Shown one piece after another: positions 26,496 to 35,640 of a DNA stretch of 64,000 nucleotides. The stretch is from Thiotrichaceae bacterium (GTDB taxonomy: Bacteria > Pseudomonadota > Gammaproteobacteria > SZUA-140), in NCBI GenBank assembly GCA_002401765.2, contig NVTY02000061.1, forward strand, positions 62,001 through 126,000, written 5' to 3'. Made by a program: the position numbers and the translations under genes. Position 1 is the first letter of the stretch. The number at the start of each line of letters is the position of its first letter. The notes beneath the pieces are model-generated. The model ran no database searches. It was not told the origin of the DNA and saw only the letters and a program-made list of their open reading frames with translations.

Positions 26496-27716
26496 ATGCA
26501 GAAACAACTGTCTGTTGCCGATTTCCAACAAGCGATCAACCCGATTGCACACCACTACACCCAGTTTCAGGTAGACCAACGTATCCTGCTAACCGGCCAC
26601 TCACACCAGGCGTGGCCCGATGTTGCGTTAAAAGGCATCAAAGAGGCGTGGCAAGATGCAGCCATGCATCTAGATGACAAGTGGCAATTCGCCTTCGATA
26701 AATCTCGCCAGGTAGAACAGGGCTTTGCGCGCCTATTAAATGACAGTGATGGTGATTACACCCTTGCAGAGAACACCCATACCTTAGTCGTTCGTTTTCT
26801 TTCGGCGCTTGATCTCAGGAAGCGACCCAGACTGGTCACTAGTGACAGTGAGTTCCACTCCATTCGCCGACAGTTAGACCGGCTGGCAGAAGAAGGCATC
26901 GAGATTGTGCGTGTCGCTAGTCTGCCACATGAGACCTTTACGGAACGGTTAACATCTCAGATCAATGACAATACCGCGGCGGTGCTGGTCTCATCTGTCT
27001 TTTATAATAGTGGGCGGATATGTAGCGATCTTAGCGAAGTGATGGAAGCCTGCGAACGTCAAGGGGCTGAACTACTCATTGATGCCTACCATCACCTCAA
27101 TGTGCTGCCGTTTGATGTTACACAGCAAGGATTACAACAGGCCTATATCGTTGGCGGTGGTTACAAATATTGTCAACTCGGTGAAGGTAACTGTTTTCTA
27201 AGGATTCCACCTGAATGCCAACGACGCCCGGTGATTACCGGCTGGTATGCTGATTTTGAATCATTAGATAAAGCCAACCACCATCAGGTCAACTATGGCA
27301 GCGGCGGGCAACGTTTTGCCGCGGCAACCTACGATCCAGGCAGTCACTACCGTGCAGCAAAAGTCTTCGAGTTTTTTGCCCATCATGGCCTTCACCCCCA
27401 ACTCTTGCGCGACATCAATCAACACCAAACAACGCAGATACTGGATCGATTTGATGTACTAGACCTGCCTGAGACTTTAATCAGTCGAGACCACAAAATG
27501 CTGCCTGCAGAACGCGGTGGCTTTGTCGCATTTAAATCGGCTCATGCACCGATGATCTGCAGTGAGTTACATCGTGAAAAGGTTTTTTGTGACCACCGTG
27601 GCGATATGCTGAGGATTGGCCCTGCGCCCTATCTCAGTGATCGTCAACTACACCACGCAATGGATATCTTTGCGACGGTCACTAAAAAAATAGCCCTTCA
27701 CTTAACCGTTAATTAA
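26496..27716 (+). CDS. kynU: kynureninase-like PLP enzyme (aminotransferase class V fold)
   Basis: 406 aa. Kynureninase cleaves kynurenine to anthranilate and alanine. The N-terminal LLTGHSHQAWPD motif, the TSDSEFHSIRRQLDRL strand, LIDAYHHLNVLPFDV (Asp contacting the PLP ring) and IVGGGYKYCQLGEGNCFLRI (Lys forming the PLP aldimine) place it in the kynureninase branch, though the lysine motif is not the classic KYLNAGPG. The location after tryptophan dioxygenase supports the role. Kynurenine formamidase is absent from the cluster. Confidence 0.82.
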   Translation: MQKQLSVADFQQAINPIAHHYTQFQVDQRILLTGHSHQAWPDVALKGIKEAWQDAAMHLDDKWQFAFDKSRQVEQGFARLLNDSDGDYTLAENTHTLVVRFLSALDLRKRPRLVTSDSEFHSIRRQLDRLAEEGIEIVRVASLPHETFTERLTSQINDNTAAVLVSSVFYNSGRICSDLSEVMEACERQGAELLIDAYHHLNVLPFDVTQQGLQQAYIVGGGYKYCQLGEGNCFLRIPPECQRRPVITGWYADFESLDKANHHQVNYGSGGQRFAAATYDPGSHYRAAKVFEFFAHHGLHPQLLRDINQHQTTQILDRFDVLDLPETLISRDHKMLPAERGGFVAFKSAHAPMICSELHREKVFCDHRGDMLRIGPAPYLSDRQLHHAMDIFATVTKKIALHLTVN

Positions 27717-27737
27717 GTCACAACGAATAGTACTGAT

Positions 27738-28880
27738 ATGACCACAACAAACATCATCGATTATATTCGAGGCATTCCCAAGGTAGAACTTCACCTTCAT
27801 ATTGAAGGTAGTTTTGAACCTGAACGGGTATTTAAAATTGCGCAGCGAAATCAGTTAACCGTAAAAATTGAAAAGCCTGCACCACAAAACAGTGAAGAGA
27901 CAACAGCGATTCAAAAGCTTTCTCAGAAGGCGCGGGATATTGGCGCTGAACTGATTCAAGGTGACGATGGCAGCATCCAAGTCGTGTTCGAGTCCGCCGA
28001 GCAACTGTCACAGGCTTATCACTTTGATAACCTGCAAGAGTTCCTTGATATCTACTATGCTGGCATGAATGTGCTGCAATCAGAACAGGACTTTTATGAC
28101 CTCACCATGGCCTACCTTGAACGGTGTCATGCACAAAATGTGTTACATACTGAGATTTTTTTCGATCCACAAGGTCATACCTGTCGAGGCATCGCCTTGG
28201 AGACGGTAATTAATGGTATTAGTCGCGCACTCGACGATGGCAAGCAGAAATTCGGCATTAGTAGTGGCTTAATCATGAGCTACCTGCGTCACCTTAGCGA
28301 GGAGGACGCCATCAACACCTGGCATGAGGCGCAGCCATACCTGGATAAACTGATCGGTGTCGGCCTGGATAGCGCTGAACTTGGCCACCCGCCCTCAAAA
28401 TTTAAAAATGTCTTTGCGATGGCTAGAAGCGCTAATATAAAAGTGGTCGCCCATGCTGGTGAAGAAGGCCCGCCGGAATATATCTGGCAGGCACTTGATG
28501 TACTAAAAGTCGACAGGGTCGATCACGGCAATCGTTCACTTGAAGATGATGCACTGGTGAACCGCTTAGTTAGCGATGAAATGACCTTAACCATCTGCCC
28601 GCTGAGTAATAACAAGCTTCAAGTCGTTACCGAGATGAATGCACACCCACTTAAAATAATGTTAAACCTTGGCTTGAAGGCCACTGTCCATTCAGATGAC
28701 CCTGCTTACTTCGGTGGTTATATCAATGAGAATTTTGAAGCCGTGCAGCAGGCGTTGGGGTTATCCAGGAATGATATCTACCGTCTGGTACTCAATGCCA
28801 TCGATGGAAGTTTTATGACTGAGAAGCAAAAAATGGCACTACATACTAAGGTCGCTGCCTATCACAAAGCCGTGTTATAA
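27738..28880 (+). CDS. adenosine/adenine deaminase family protein
   Basis: 380 aa. A zinc hydrolase that deaminates adenosine or adenine. Zinc and catalytic motifs in order: LHLHIEGSFEPE, VVAHAGEEGPPEYIWQAL, RVDHGNRSLEDDALV and ATVHSDDPAYFGGY. The HAGEEGPPEYIW form is that of the adenine/adenosine deaminase branch (Add2-like) rather than of guanine or AMP enzymes. A roughly 35-residue insert after the first motif (about 46-85) is longer than usual. It is 21 bases after the kynureninase gene, so probably co-transcribed, with no obvious metabolic link. Confidence 0.85.
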   Translation: MTTTNIIDYIRGIPKVELHLHIEGSFEPERVFKIAQRNQLTVKIEKPAPQNSEETTAIQKLSQKARDIGAELIQGDDGSIQVVFESAEQLSQAYHFDNLQEFLDIYYAGMNVLQSEQDFYDLTMAYLERCHAQNVLHTEIFFDPQGHTCRGIALETVINGISRALDDGKQKFGISSGLIMSYLRHLSEEDAINTWHEAQPYLDKLIGVGLDSAELGHPPSKFKNVFAMARSANIKVVAHAGEEGPPEYIWQALDVLKVDRVDHGNRSLEDDALVNRLVSDEMTLTICPLSNNKLQVVTEMNAHPLKIMLNLGLKATVHSDDPAYFGGYINENFEAVQQALGLSRNDIYRLVLNAIDGSFMTEKQKMALHTKVAAYHKAVL

Positions 28881-29002
28881 AATGAAAAAATGTTGTAGTA
28901 CATCAGTTATTTAGGATTATTACGAAGCAAGAGCTGCATTTTGAGTAAAATCGTAGGAATAGTGGTTCTATCCTGAGGTTTTGAGATTGAAGAACGGGCT
29001 AA

Positions 29003-29074
29003 GATGGGCTGAAGCTGTGATGCAAGAGTCCGAAGTTATTGCGTGCACGTCCCTTATGCACACCTCAGCCCATC
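29003..29074. repeat. inverted repeat between convergent genes
   Basis: GATGGGCTGA (29003-29012) and TCAGCCCATC (29065-29074) are perfectly complementary, with a smaller GTGCA...TGCAC hairpin inside. It lies between the convergent deaminase and HNH genes, and may serve as a bidirectional transcript end. No T-run is visible. Confidence 0.5.
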
Positions 29075-29139
29075 AACCTCATCCTATGAGCGGGATTACT
29101 CTCCTCAGTCGACTAAAAAACGGGCGATATGACCGTTGG

Positions 29140-29499
29140 CTATTTTAGTTTTGATTTAAGCCCAGCAAATGGGCTGAATGTTGCCGCGTCGCCTTTAGTG
29201 CCTCCGGTACCCGTATTGCCCTGGTGCGCCTCAAGCTGGCGCTGATGTTCATTGTCATGACAGTAGAGACACAGCAACTCCCAGTTAGAGCCGTTAGCTG
29301 GATTATTATCATGGTTATGGTCACGATGGTGAACGGTTAGTTCCTGCAAATTGCTACGGTCAAACTCACGGCAACAGCGGCCACAGATATGCGGATACAT
29401 CTTGAGCGCCCTTTCACGATAGCCCTTATCCCCCTGCTCCCGTGCCCGACGTGAATCAGCAACCACCTGATTCAGCTTATCATTATCTAGTTTAGCCAC
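29140..29499 (-). CDS. yajD: HNH nuclease family protein, YajD-like
   Basis: 119 aa from a GTG (29499); a TTG two codons earlier is an alternative. The core reads YPHICGRCCREF, LTVHHRDHNHDNNPANGSNW and ELLCLYCHDNEH, an HNH fold with two Cys pairs for zinc. It matches E. coli YajD closely across the core. Its nucleic acid substrate is unknown. It lies downstream of efpL in the same direction. Confidence 0.85.
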   Translation of the reverse strand: MAKLDNDKLNQVVADSRRAREQGDKGYRERALKMYPHICGRCCREFDRSNLQELTVHHRDHNHDNNPANGSNWELLCLYCHDNEHQRQLEAHQGNTGTGGTKGDAATFSPFAGLKSKLK

Positions 29500-29546
29500 T
29501 ATCAACCCCGCTTTGATGAGTGATGAATATACCGTTAGTCAAATCG

Positions 29547-30113
29547 CTATGCCCGCGACATGAATTTACCGCTAGCCGTATTAATCTTAATCATCTCGCC
29601 ACTGGTTAAGTACTCCGGCACCTGGATCTCAATCCCAGTAGAGAGCGTTGCCGGTTTGGTACGGCTGGTCGCACTCGCCGCTTTAATCCCCGGTGCTGTC
29701 TCGGTGATCGCTAGTTCGACCGTTTGCGGCAGTTCAATCCCGACCAGTTCATCATCAATCAACATCGCCACCATCCCTTCTAGCTGATCAGTGATGTACC
29801 CCGCCACATCACTCAGCCCATCACTATTCAGGGTGAATTGCTGAAAATCTTCGGTATCCATGAACACATAATCATCACCGTCCATATATGAGAACTGCAC
29901 ACTGCGCCGCATCATATCGACCGCTTTAAGAAAATCATCCCCCTTAAAGGTCTGCTCCATTTTCTGCTTAGTGCGCGCATGATTAAAGCGCACTTTATAT
30001 AGCGTCGATGCACCGCGTGCCGAAGGGTTGTGCACATCGATGTTAACCGTAACATAGGGTTGATCGTTAACCTCAACCACCGACCCTTTTTTTAAATCAC
30101 TCGCTTTTGGCAT
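29547..30113 (-). CDS. efpL: elongation factor P-like protein EfpL (YeiP)
   Basis: 188 aa, three beta-barrel domains like EF-P. It helps ribosomes through proline-rich stalls. KASDLKKGSVVEVNDQPYVT opens domain I; the tip loop reads HNPSARGASTLYKVRF, the EfpL type with Arg in place of the modified Lys of EF-P. The C-terminal domain (IEIQVPEYLTSGEMIKINT) is typical. It does not need the EpmA/EpmB modification, as far as known for the family. Confidence 0.93.
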   Translation of the reverse strand: MPKASDLKKGSVVEVNDQPYVTVNIDVHNPSARGASTLYKVRFNHARTKQKMEQTFKGDDFLKAVDMMRRSVQFSYMDGDDYVFMDTEDFQQFTLNSDGLSDVAGYITDQLEGMVAMLIDDELVGIELPQTVELAITETAPGIKAASATSRTKPATLSTGIEIQVPEYLTSGEMIKINTASGKFMSRA

Positions 30114-30233
30114 ACCACACTCTATTTGAAATTATTAATGATTCATCATTACCCGAATGAGGAATCGAACAACATAATATATATTCCACCACTGCGGTTT
30201 CGTATCAACCAAAGTCACGGACTTGAACCCTAA

Positions 30234-31289
30234 CTAAGCAGTAGGTGCTTCGAACTGAAAATTGGGGGTCGAGTTAGAGATATCAAGCTCGGCCTTATTC
30301 ATATCGCTCTCAACATCAGCAAACAACGGTGTGCTTAGGTAGCGCTCACCCGTATCGGGCAACATACAGAGAATATTACTGCCTTGAGCTGCCTTTTTCG
30401 CCACCTCAAGCGCTGCTGCCAGGGTACCGCCAGCACTGATACCCACAAAAATCCCTTCTTGCGTCGCCAGCGCCTTAGAACAGCGAATCGCATCAGCACC
30501 CTCCACCAAGAGCATCTCATCAATCAGATCAGCGCCAACACAATCAGCGGTTAACTTGGAGATAAAGTCCGGTGTCCAACCCTGCATCGGATGCGGGGAA
30601 AAGCCCGGGTGACTGATAGGGTTCCCCTTTTTGTCAACCTCCTGAGCGGTACCACTACTCACAATAGCCGCATTTTTAGGCTCGCACACCACGATACGGG
30701 TATCTGGACTTTCGGCCTTAAGCACGCGTGAAACACCTTTCAGGGTGCCGCCAGTGCCGTAACCCGTCACCCAGTAATCAAGTTTTTCGCCCACAAAGTC
30801 GTTTAGAATCTCACGCGCAGTTGTCTTTGAGTGGTAATCGGCATTGGCTTCATTTTCGAACTGCCGACATAGGAACCAGCCATGCTCTTCCGCCAGCTCA
30901 ACCGCTTTCGCGAGCATCCCACTGCCCTTTTGAGGGGCGGGTGTCAGCACGACCTGCGCGCCAAGAAAACGCATCAATTTACGGCGTTCAACACTGAAAC
31001 TCTCCGCCATGGTGACGACCAACGGATATCCCTTCTGTGCACAGACCATGGCCAGCCCAATCCCGGTGTTGCCACTGGTCGCTTCAATCACCGTCTGCCC
31101 GGGCTTTAGTGCACCGCTCTTTTCAGCCGCCTCGATCACACCAATCGCAAGGCGATCTTTCACCGAGCCCATGGGGTTAAACGCCTCAATTTTGGCGTAT
31201 AGATTGACCCCTTTTGGGCCTAATTTGTTAATTTTCACCACCGGTGTGTTGCCGATGGTTTCTAGGATAGAGTTGTATTTATGGCTCAT
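30234..31289 (-). CDS. cysK: cysteine synthase (O-acetylserine sulfhydrylase)
   Basis: 351 aa, slightly long because of a 30-residue C-terminal extension. It makes cysteine from O-acetylserine and sulfide with PLP. NPMGSVKDRLAIGVIEAAEK carries the PLP lysine, EATSGNTGIGLAMVCAQKGY binds substrate, GTGGTLKGVSRVLK is the phosphate loop, and VGISAGGTLAAALEVAKKAA follows. The ATG has GGGAAG upstream. It is a single-gene unit. Confidence 0.93.
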   Translation of the reverse strand: MSHKYNSILETIGNTPVVKINKLGPKGVNLYAKIEAFNPMGSVKDRLAIGVIEAAEKSGALKPGQTVIEATSGNTGIGLAMVCAQKGYPLVVTMAESFSVERRKLMRFLGAQVVLTPAPQKGSGMLAKAVELAEEHGWFLCRQFENEANADYHSKTTAREILNDFVGEKLDYWVTGYGTGGTLKGVSRVLKAESPDTRIVVCEPKNAAIVSSGTAQEVDKKGNPISHPGFSPHPMQGWTPDFISKLTADCVGADLIDEMLLVEGADAIRCSKALATQEGIFVGISAGGTLAAALEVAKKAAQGSNILCMLPDTGERYLSTPLFADVESDMNKAELDISNSTPNFQFEAPTA

Positions 31290-31415
31290 ATGGGCTTCCC
31301 TGTGGCTTGGTTAACATTGGAGATAGAATAGACCGCATTAGTTAATATCAATATGATATCAGCTTACCTCTGTAGACGTGATTTACCAACTATTCTGCCG
31401 ATAAAAAGCGTACCT

Positions 31416-32201
31416 TTAGCCAGCTGTTGAGTGACTAGAGTGATTCCTGGCAGGCATAATCCCTTTTATCGCATACAAAAATGCAATACCTGCAAGTGCC
31501 GCAATCATATGCTTGAGGCTGTGACCACTTATACCGATGAGTTCATATAGCTGATAATCGAAATATTCACTCACCTTTGCGGTAAAATAGACAGCGATCA
31601 CCGCCCATACATTTGCGGCGTTATAATCTGCGGTAGGAAACATCACCACAATGGCTGGGATCAACAACATCGGTAAAAACTGAATCATCGCGTAAAAACG
31701 CAGATCCCCCGCTCCGATAGACTCCGTATAATCCCAATAAAATACCGACGCGATACCCACCATCATCAGCGGCCATAGCAATAGACACGCTGTTTTCTTG
31801 CCAAGGTGCATCGCCAGCACAAAGGTAAAAAAAGCCATGAAAGCGATTGTCATGGGCAGCCTATCCCATACCAAAGTACTGTTTGATGGCGAAAGATGGT
31901 AATAACCAGAGCCAATGCCAGTGAAAAACAGGCCCACAAAAAACAGTAGCGATGCTGTTTTAACCACACCGGTGATCAGCCCACTATTTAACCGCGTCAT
32001 TGCAGCCAAACCATATAGACCAGCCATCATGAACGGTAAGTTAGAGAGGACATTCCAGAAATTTGGCATCCCCCATAACGGCTTCGTATCTGAGAACTGA
32101 TGATAAGCCAGATCCTGTGGAATGGGCTCAACCACAAAAACAACTGCAATAGCCAGGATAATCAACCCGATCAGTATTACGATTTTATTGCGGTAACTCA
32201 A
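31416..32201 (-). CDS. ceramidase-like (CREST superfamily) membrane hydrolase
   Basis: 261 aa with about seven transmembrane segments. GIGSGYYHLSPSNSTLVWDR holds the conserved Ser, His and Asp, and GHSLKHMIAALAGIA near the C-terminus holds the HxxxH pair; together these are the metal site of the CREST superfamily (alkaline ceramidases and relatives). In bacteria the substrate is unknown. No ATG is near the start of homology; TTG at 32201, 10 bases after GAGG, is chosen. It stands alone. Confidence 0.75.
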   Translation of the reverse strand: MSYRNKIVILIGLIILAIAVVFVVEPIPQDLAYHQFSDTKPLWGMPNFWNVLSNLPFMMAGLYGLAAMTRLNSGLITGVVKTASLLFFVGLFFTGIGSGYYHLSPSNSTLVWDRLPMTIAFMAFFTFVLAMHLGKKTACLLLWPLMMVGIASVFYWDYTESIGAGDLRFYAMIQFLPMLLIPAIVVMFPTADYNAANVWAVIAVYFTAKVSEYFDYQLYELIGISGHSLKHMIAALAGIAFLYAIKGIMPARNHSSHSTAG

Positions 32202-32434
32202 ATTTTAACATCCTCAAAATGCATATCATGCTAAATCCGACAGCCTCCTAGAATAAACGATACCTCGTGTCTTCACGATATCCCGTGTAAGGCGAATATA
32301 ACAGATGGTTTTAGCGACTATAAAACACTCATTAAGTAATTGTATTTATTATCTATATTCGTAAATCATATGGCTGGCACAGATATTGATAAGCCGCTAC
32401 TGTCATTAACGTTTTCAATTATCTGGAGAGTAGT

Positions 32435-32539
32435 ATGTCCAATCAACGAATAGCCAATACAGACGATACAATATCAATCATTTACATAGTAGGTATGCTT
32501 CTCATTTGCGGCATAGCTAGCGTATTAATGGCTTTATAA
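32435..32539 (+). CDS. 34-aa single-span membrane microprotein
   Basis: ATG at 32435 after CTGGAGAG, stop at 32539. The product has a polar N-terminus (MSNQRIANTDD) and one hydrophobic segment (ISIIYIVGMLLICGIASVLM). It is too short to classify. A good ribosome site, and a hairpin directly after the stop, make it more credible than a random frame. It lies between two leftward genes in its own orientation. Confidence 0.5.
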   Translation: MSNQRIANTDDTISIIYIVGMLLICGIASVLMAL

Positions 32540-32553
32540 AAAAGGCACCAACC

Positions 32554-32583
32554 TCCCCAGCGACCACCTATAGTCGCTGGGGA
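32554..32583 (+). terminator. strong hairpin after the microprotein gene
   Basis: TCCCCAGCGAC and GTCGCTGGGGA form a perfect 11-bp stem around an 8-base loop, 15 bases after the stop codon. There is no T-run, so termination is possible but not certain; it may instead protect the short mRNA. Confidence 0.5.
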
Positions 32584-32843
32584 AGCAACAGATGCATTGT
32601 CCTGGAGCCCACTTACGGAACATGCCAACCTCAATTAGACCATTGATTTTTAGATAACAAGGCCTTTTCACCAGTAAAGAGTCTCATAACACACCTACCT
32701 TTTCTTCTGCCTCTCACATCGCCAGCGAATATTGGCGGGTTTACGTAGCGCTAAATAAGATCGCCATCATAAAGACATAATAACATCAGAATTTTGTTAT
32801 GAGTTATCGTGCAGGATTTTGGTATTCTTGTCGCTAACGTACG

Positions 32844-34352
32844 CTAAGTAGCCCCAACAACACATTCATGTGTTTGTTGAATATGACCTTCTTCATCAGG
32901 TGCTTCAATACGAACGGTGAAGCCCCAGAGGCGCGACAGGTGTTTGATCACTTCATCGGTATCGTCATTCAGTGGACGCCTGTTATGCGGAGCATAACGA
33001 AGCGTTAGCGAACGATCACCTCGCAGGTCTACACTGTATACCTGTAGATCAGGTTCACGAGACCCAAGATTGTATTGCTCAGCTAGAGCAGTACGAATAG
33101 AACGATATCCCGCTTCATCATGAATGGCGGATACCTTGAGCATGCTCTCTTTGTCATCATCCAGTATTGAAAATAACTTCAATTCTCGAATTAAATGCGG
33201 TGATAGATACTGCATGATAAAGCTCTCATCTTTAAAATTCCGCATTGCAAAGTCGAGTGTTTTTATCCAGTCACTACCCGCAATGTCCGGAAACCATTCG
33301 CGATCCTCATCGCTTGGATTTTCGCAGATACGACGGATATCCTCCATCATACTAAAACCTAGCGTATAAGGATTGATACCAGAGTAATATTGGCTATCAA
33401 AAGCAGGCTGATAGACAACATTAGTGTGAGCTTGTAGGAACTCAATCATAAAACCATCGTTGACCAGTTTTTCATCATAGAGCTGATTAAGAATGGTGTA
33501 GTGCCAAAAGGTTGCCCAGCCTTCATTCATCACCTGAGTTTGCCGTTGCGGATAAAAATATTGGGCAATTTTACGTACGATGCGGATAATCTCACGCTGC
33601 CAGTTCTCGAGTAGCGGTGCATTTTTCTCAACAAAATAGAGGATGTTTTCTTGTGGTTCTGGTGGCCAGTTTAAGGTTTCATTCTGTCGCTCATCTTTAT
33701 TTGGATTGCTTGGTAATGTTCGCCATAGGTCATTGACCTGAGACTGCAAGTAATCCTCTCGTTTTTCTTGCCGACGCTCTTCATCAACCAGGGTTAATCG
33801 CTGAGGTCGCTTATAACGATCAACACCGTGATTCATTAATGCATGACATGAATCAAGCAGAAGTTCGACCGTTTCCTCACCGTAACGTTGTTCACATTTC
33901 TGAATGTAATTACGGGCAAAGAGCAGATAATCAACGATAGCATCTGCATTAGTCCATGTCTGAAAGAGGTAATTATTTTTAAAAAAAGAGTTATGTCCAT
34001 AAGAGGCATGCGCGATCACCAGCGCCTGCATGGTCATGGTGTTTTCTTCCATTAGATATGCGATACATGGATTTGAGTTGATGACAATTTCATAGGCTAG
34101 TCCCATCTGCCCTCGCCGATAACGTTGTTCAACACCAAGAAATTGCTTGCCAAATGACCAGTGGTGATAACCAACCGGCATGCCAACTGTTGAGTAGGCA
34201 TCCATCATCTGTTCCGCGGTGATCACTTCAATTTGATTGGGATATGTCTCTAGGCCAAAGTTGGCAGCGACGCGCGCAATCTCTCGGTCGTAACGTTCTA
34301 GTAGTTCAAAGCTCCACTCTGATCCTTCTGAGATATAGCTGCTCATGTCCAC
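32844..34352 (-). CDS. spoVR: SpoVR family protein (YcgB)
   Basis: 502 aa, normal length. A cytoplasmic protein named after a Bacillus sporulation gene but widespread in non-sporulating bacteria as part of a stress operon; biochemical role unknown. GMPVGYHHWSFGKQFLGVEQ, LVIAHASYGHNSFFKNNYLF and QVMNEGWATFWHYTILNQLY are the conserved His-rich segments. It overlaps the upstream yeaH-like gene by ten bases, completing a PrkA-YeaH-SpoVR operon. Confidence 0.95.
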   Translation of the reverse strand: MDMSSYISEGSEWSFELLERYDREIARVAANFGLETYPNQIEVITAEQMMDAYSTVGMPVGYHHWSFGKQFLGVEQRYRRGQMGLAYEIVINSNPCIAYLMEENTMTMQALVIAHASYGHNSFFKNNYLFQTWTNADAIVDYLLFARNYIQKCEQRYGEETVELLLDSCHALMNHGVDRYKRPQRLTLVDEERRQEKREDYLQSQVNDLWRTLPSNPNKDERQNETLNWPPEPQENILYFVEKNAPLLENWQREIIRIVRKIAQYFYPQRQTQVMNEGWATFWHYTILNQLYDEKLVNDGFMIEFLQAHTNVVYQPAFDSQYYSGINPYTLGFSMMEDIRRICENPSDEDREWFPDIAGSDWIKTLDFAMRNFKDESFIMQYLSPHLIRELKLFSILDDDKESMLKVSAIHDEAGYRSIRTALAEQYNLGSREPDLQVYSVDLRGDRSLTLRYAPHNRRPLNDDTDEVIKHLSRLWGFTVRIEAPDEEGHIQQTHECVVGAT

Positions 34353-35608
34353 TGTTTCTCAAATAATTTACGGAATACGGGGTAGATGTCTGCATTATCC
34401 CCAATGGTCTGTGTGACAAAATTCTTATAGTGCTCTGTGACTTTCTGGTATTGATCCCATAGATCACCGGTTGAACCGTCGGCAGTGACTTCAATATAAG
34501 CATAGTATTGCAGGTATGGCATAATCGACTTAAGCAATAGGTCATGGCATACATTTGAATCATCGGACCAGTTATCGCCATCGGAAGCCTGTGCGGCATA
34601 GATGTTCCAGTCACTACTGGGGTATCGATCATGAATAATATCGCGCATCATTTTTATTGCGCTAGAAACTACCGTGCCGCCTGTTTCACGCGAATAGAAA
34701 AATTCTTCTTCATCAACCTCTTTAGCGATGGTGTGGTGGCGAATAAAGACCACTTCGATGCGCTCATAGGCACGGCCAAGAAAAAGGTAGAGTAATGTGA
34801 AAAAACGTTTTGCGATCTCTTTTTCAAACTGCCCCATTGAACCGGAAACATCCATCAGACAAAACATCACCGCCTGACTGGTGGGTACCGGCTCATCAAT
34901 GCGGTTGTTATAACGAAGATCAAAGGTGTCAATAAATGGTACGCAACTAATTTTTCTCTTAAGCTCTTTGATCTCTTCTCGTAGCGAGAGCACCGCCGGG
35001 AAATCATCAGCATTTTTTTGCAGTAGTTCCGCTAATTCCTCTTCTGCTTCATGGAGGCGGCGTGAGGGTGATGCTCTGAGTGCAATGCGGCGGGCTAATG
35101 CTCCTTTCATTGAACGGATAACGCTCATATTAGAGGGATTTCCATGCGAGGTGTAACCGGCACGAACCTTTTTAAACTGAACTTCACGCGTCAATTGTGT
35201 CTTGATCATACGCGGCAGCTCAAGATCATCAAAAAAGAGATCCATGAACTCATCGCGAGACAGCGAAAATGAGAAATCATCCTCCCCTTCCCCACTATTA
35301 CTGACATTTTTACCCCCAGCGCCACCACCATTTTGAGGACGTTGAATCTGATCGCCAGAGACAAACTCTTCGTTACCGGGGTATACCTGTTCCTGGCGAC
35401 CGCCACTGCCGGTACCAAAGGAGGGTTCGGCAATATCTTTTGCGGGGATGTTAATTTTCTCACCGTGTTCCATATCGGTGATGCTGCGCTTCGAAACCGC
35501 TTCTTCCACGGCCTCTTTCAGATGTTTTTTATAACGGTGAATGAACTTCTGGCGATTGACTGCACTTTTGTTCTTACCGTTCACTCGCCTGTCGATAACC
35601 TGAGTCAC
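34343..35608 (-). CDS. yeaH: DUF444 family protein (YeaH/YhbH)
   Basis: 421 aa, starting at GTG (35608) with CAAGGTGG three bases upstream. The N-terminal half is charged (NRQKFIHRYKKHLKEAVEEA) with a Gly-rich linker (about 95-105). The C-terminal half is a von Willebrand A-like domain with CLMDVSGSMGQFEKEIAKRF (DxSxS metal site) and VFIRHHTIAKEVDEEEFF. In E. coli it works with the YeaG kinase in the response to starvation. It lies between prkA and spoVR. Confidence 0.94.
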   Translation of the reverse strand: MTQVIDRRVNGKNKSAVNRQKFIHRYKKHLKEAVEEAVSKRSITDMEHGEKINIPAKDIAEPSFGTGSGGRQEQVYPGNEEFVSGDQIQRPQNGGGAGGKNVSNSGEGEDDFSFSLSRDEFMDLFFDDLELPRMIKTQLTREVQFKKVRAGYTSHGNPSNMSVIRSMKGALARRIALRASPSRRLHEAEEELAELLQKNADDFPAVLSLREEIKELKRKISCVPFIDTFDLRYNNRIDEPVPTSQAVMFCLMDVSGSMGQFEKEIAKRFFTLLYLFLGRAYERIEVVFIRHHTIAKEVDEEEFFYSRETGGTVVSSAIKMMRDIIHDRYPSSDWNIYAAQASDGDNWSDDSNVCHDLLLKSIMPYLQYYAYIEVTADGSTGDLWDQYQKVTEHYKNFVTQTIGDNADIYPVFRKLFEKQWT

Positions 35609-35640
35609 ATAGCCACCTTGGCATTGTTATGCAGTATGAA

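Noticed and set aside
32844..34352. SpoVR taken as evidence of a spore former
   Set aside because: The PrkA-YeaH-SpoVR set is common in non-sporulating proteobacteria and the rest of the window is Gram-negative (LptFG).
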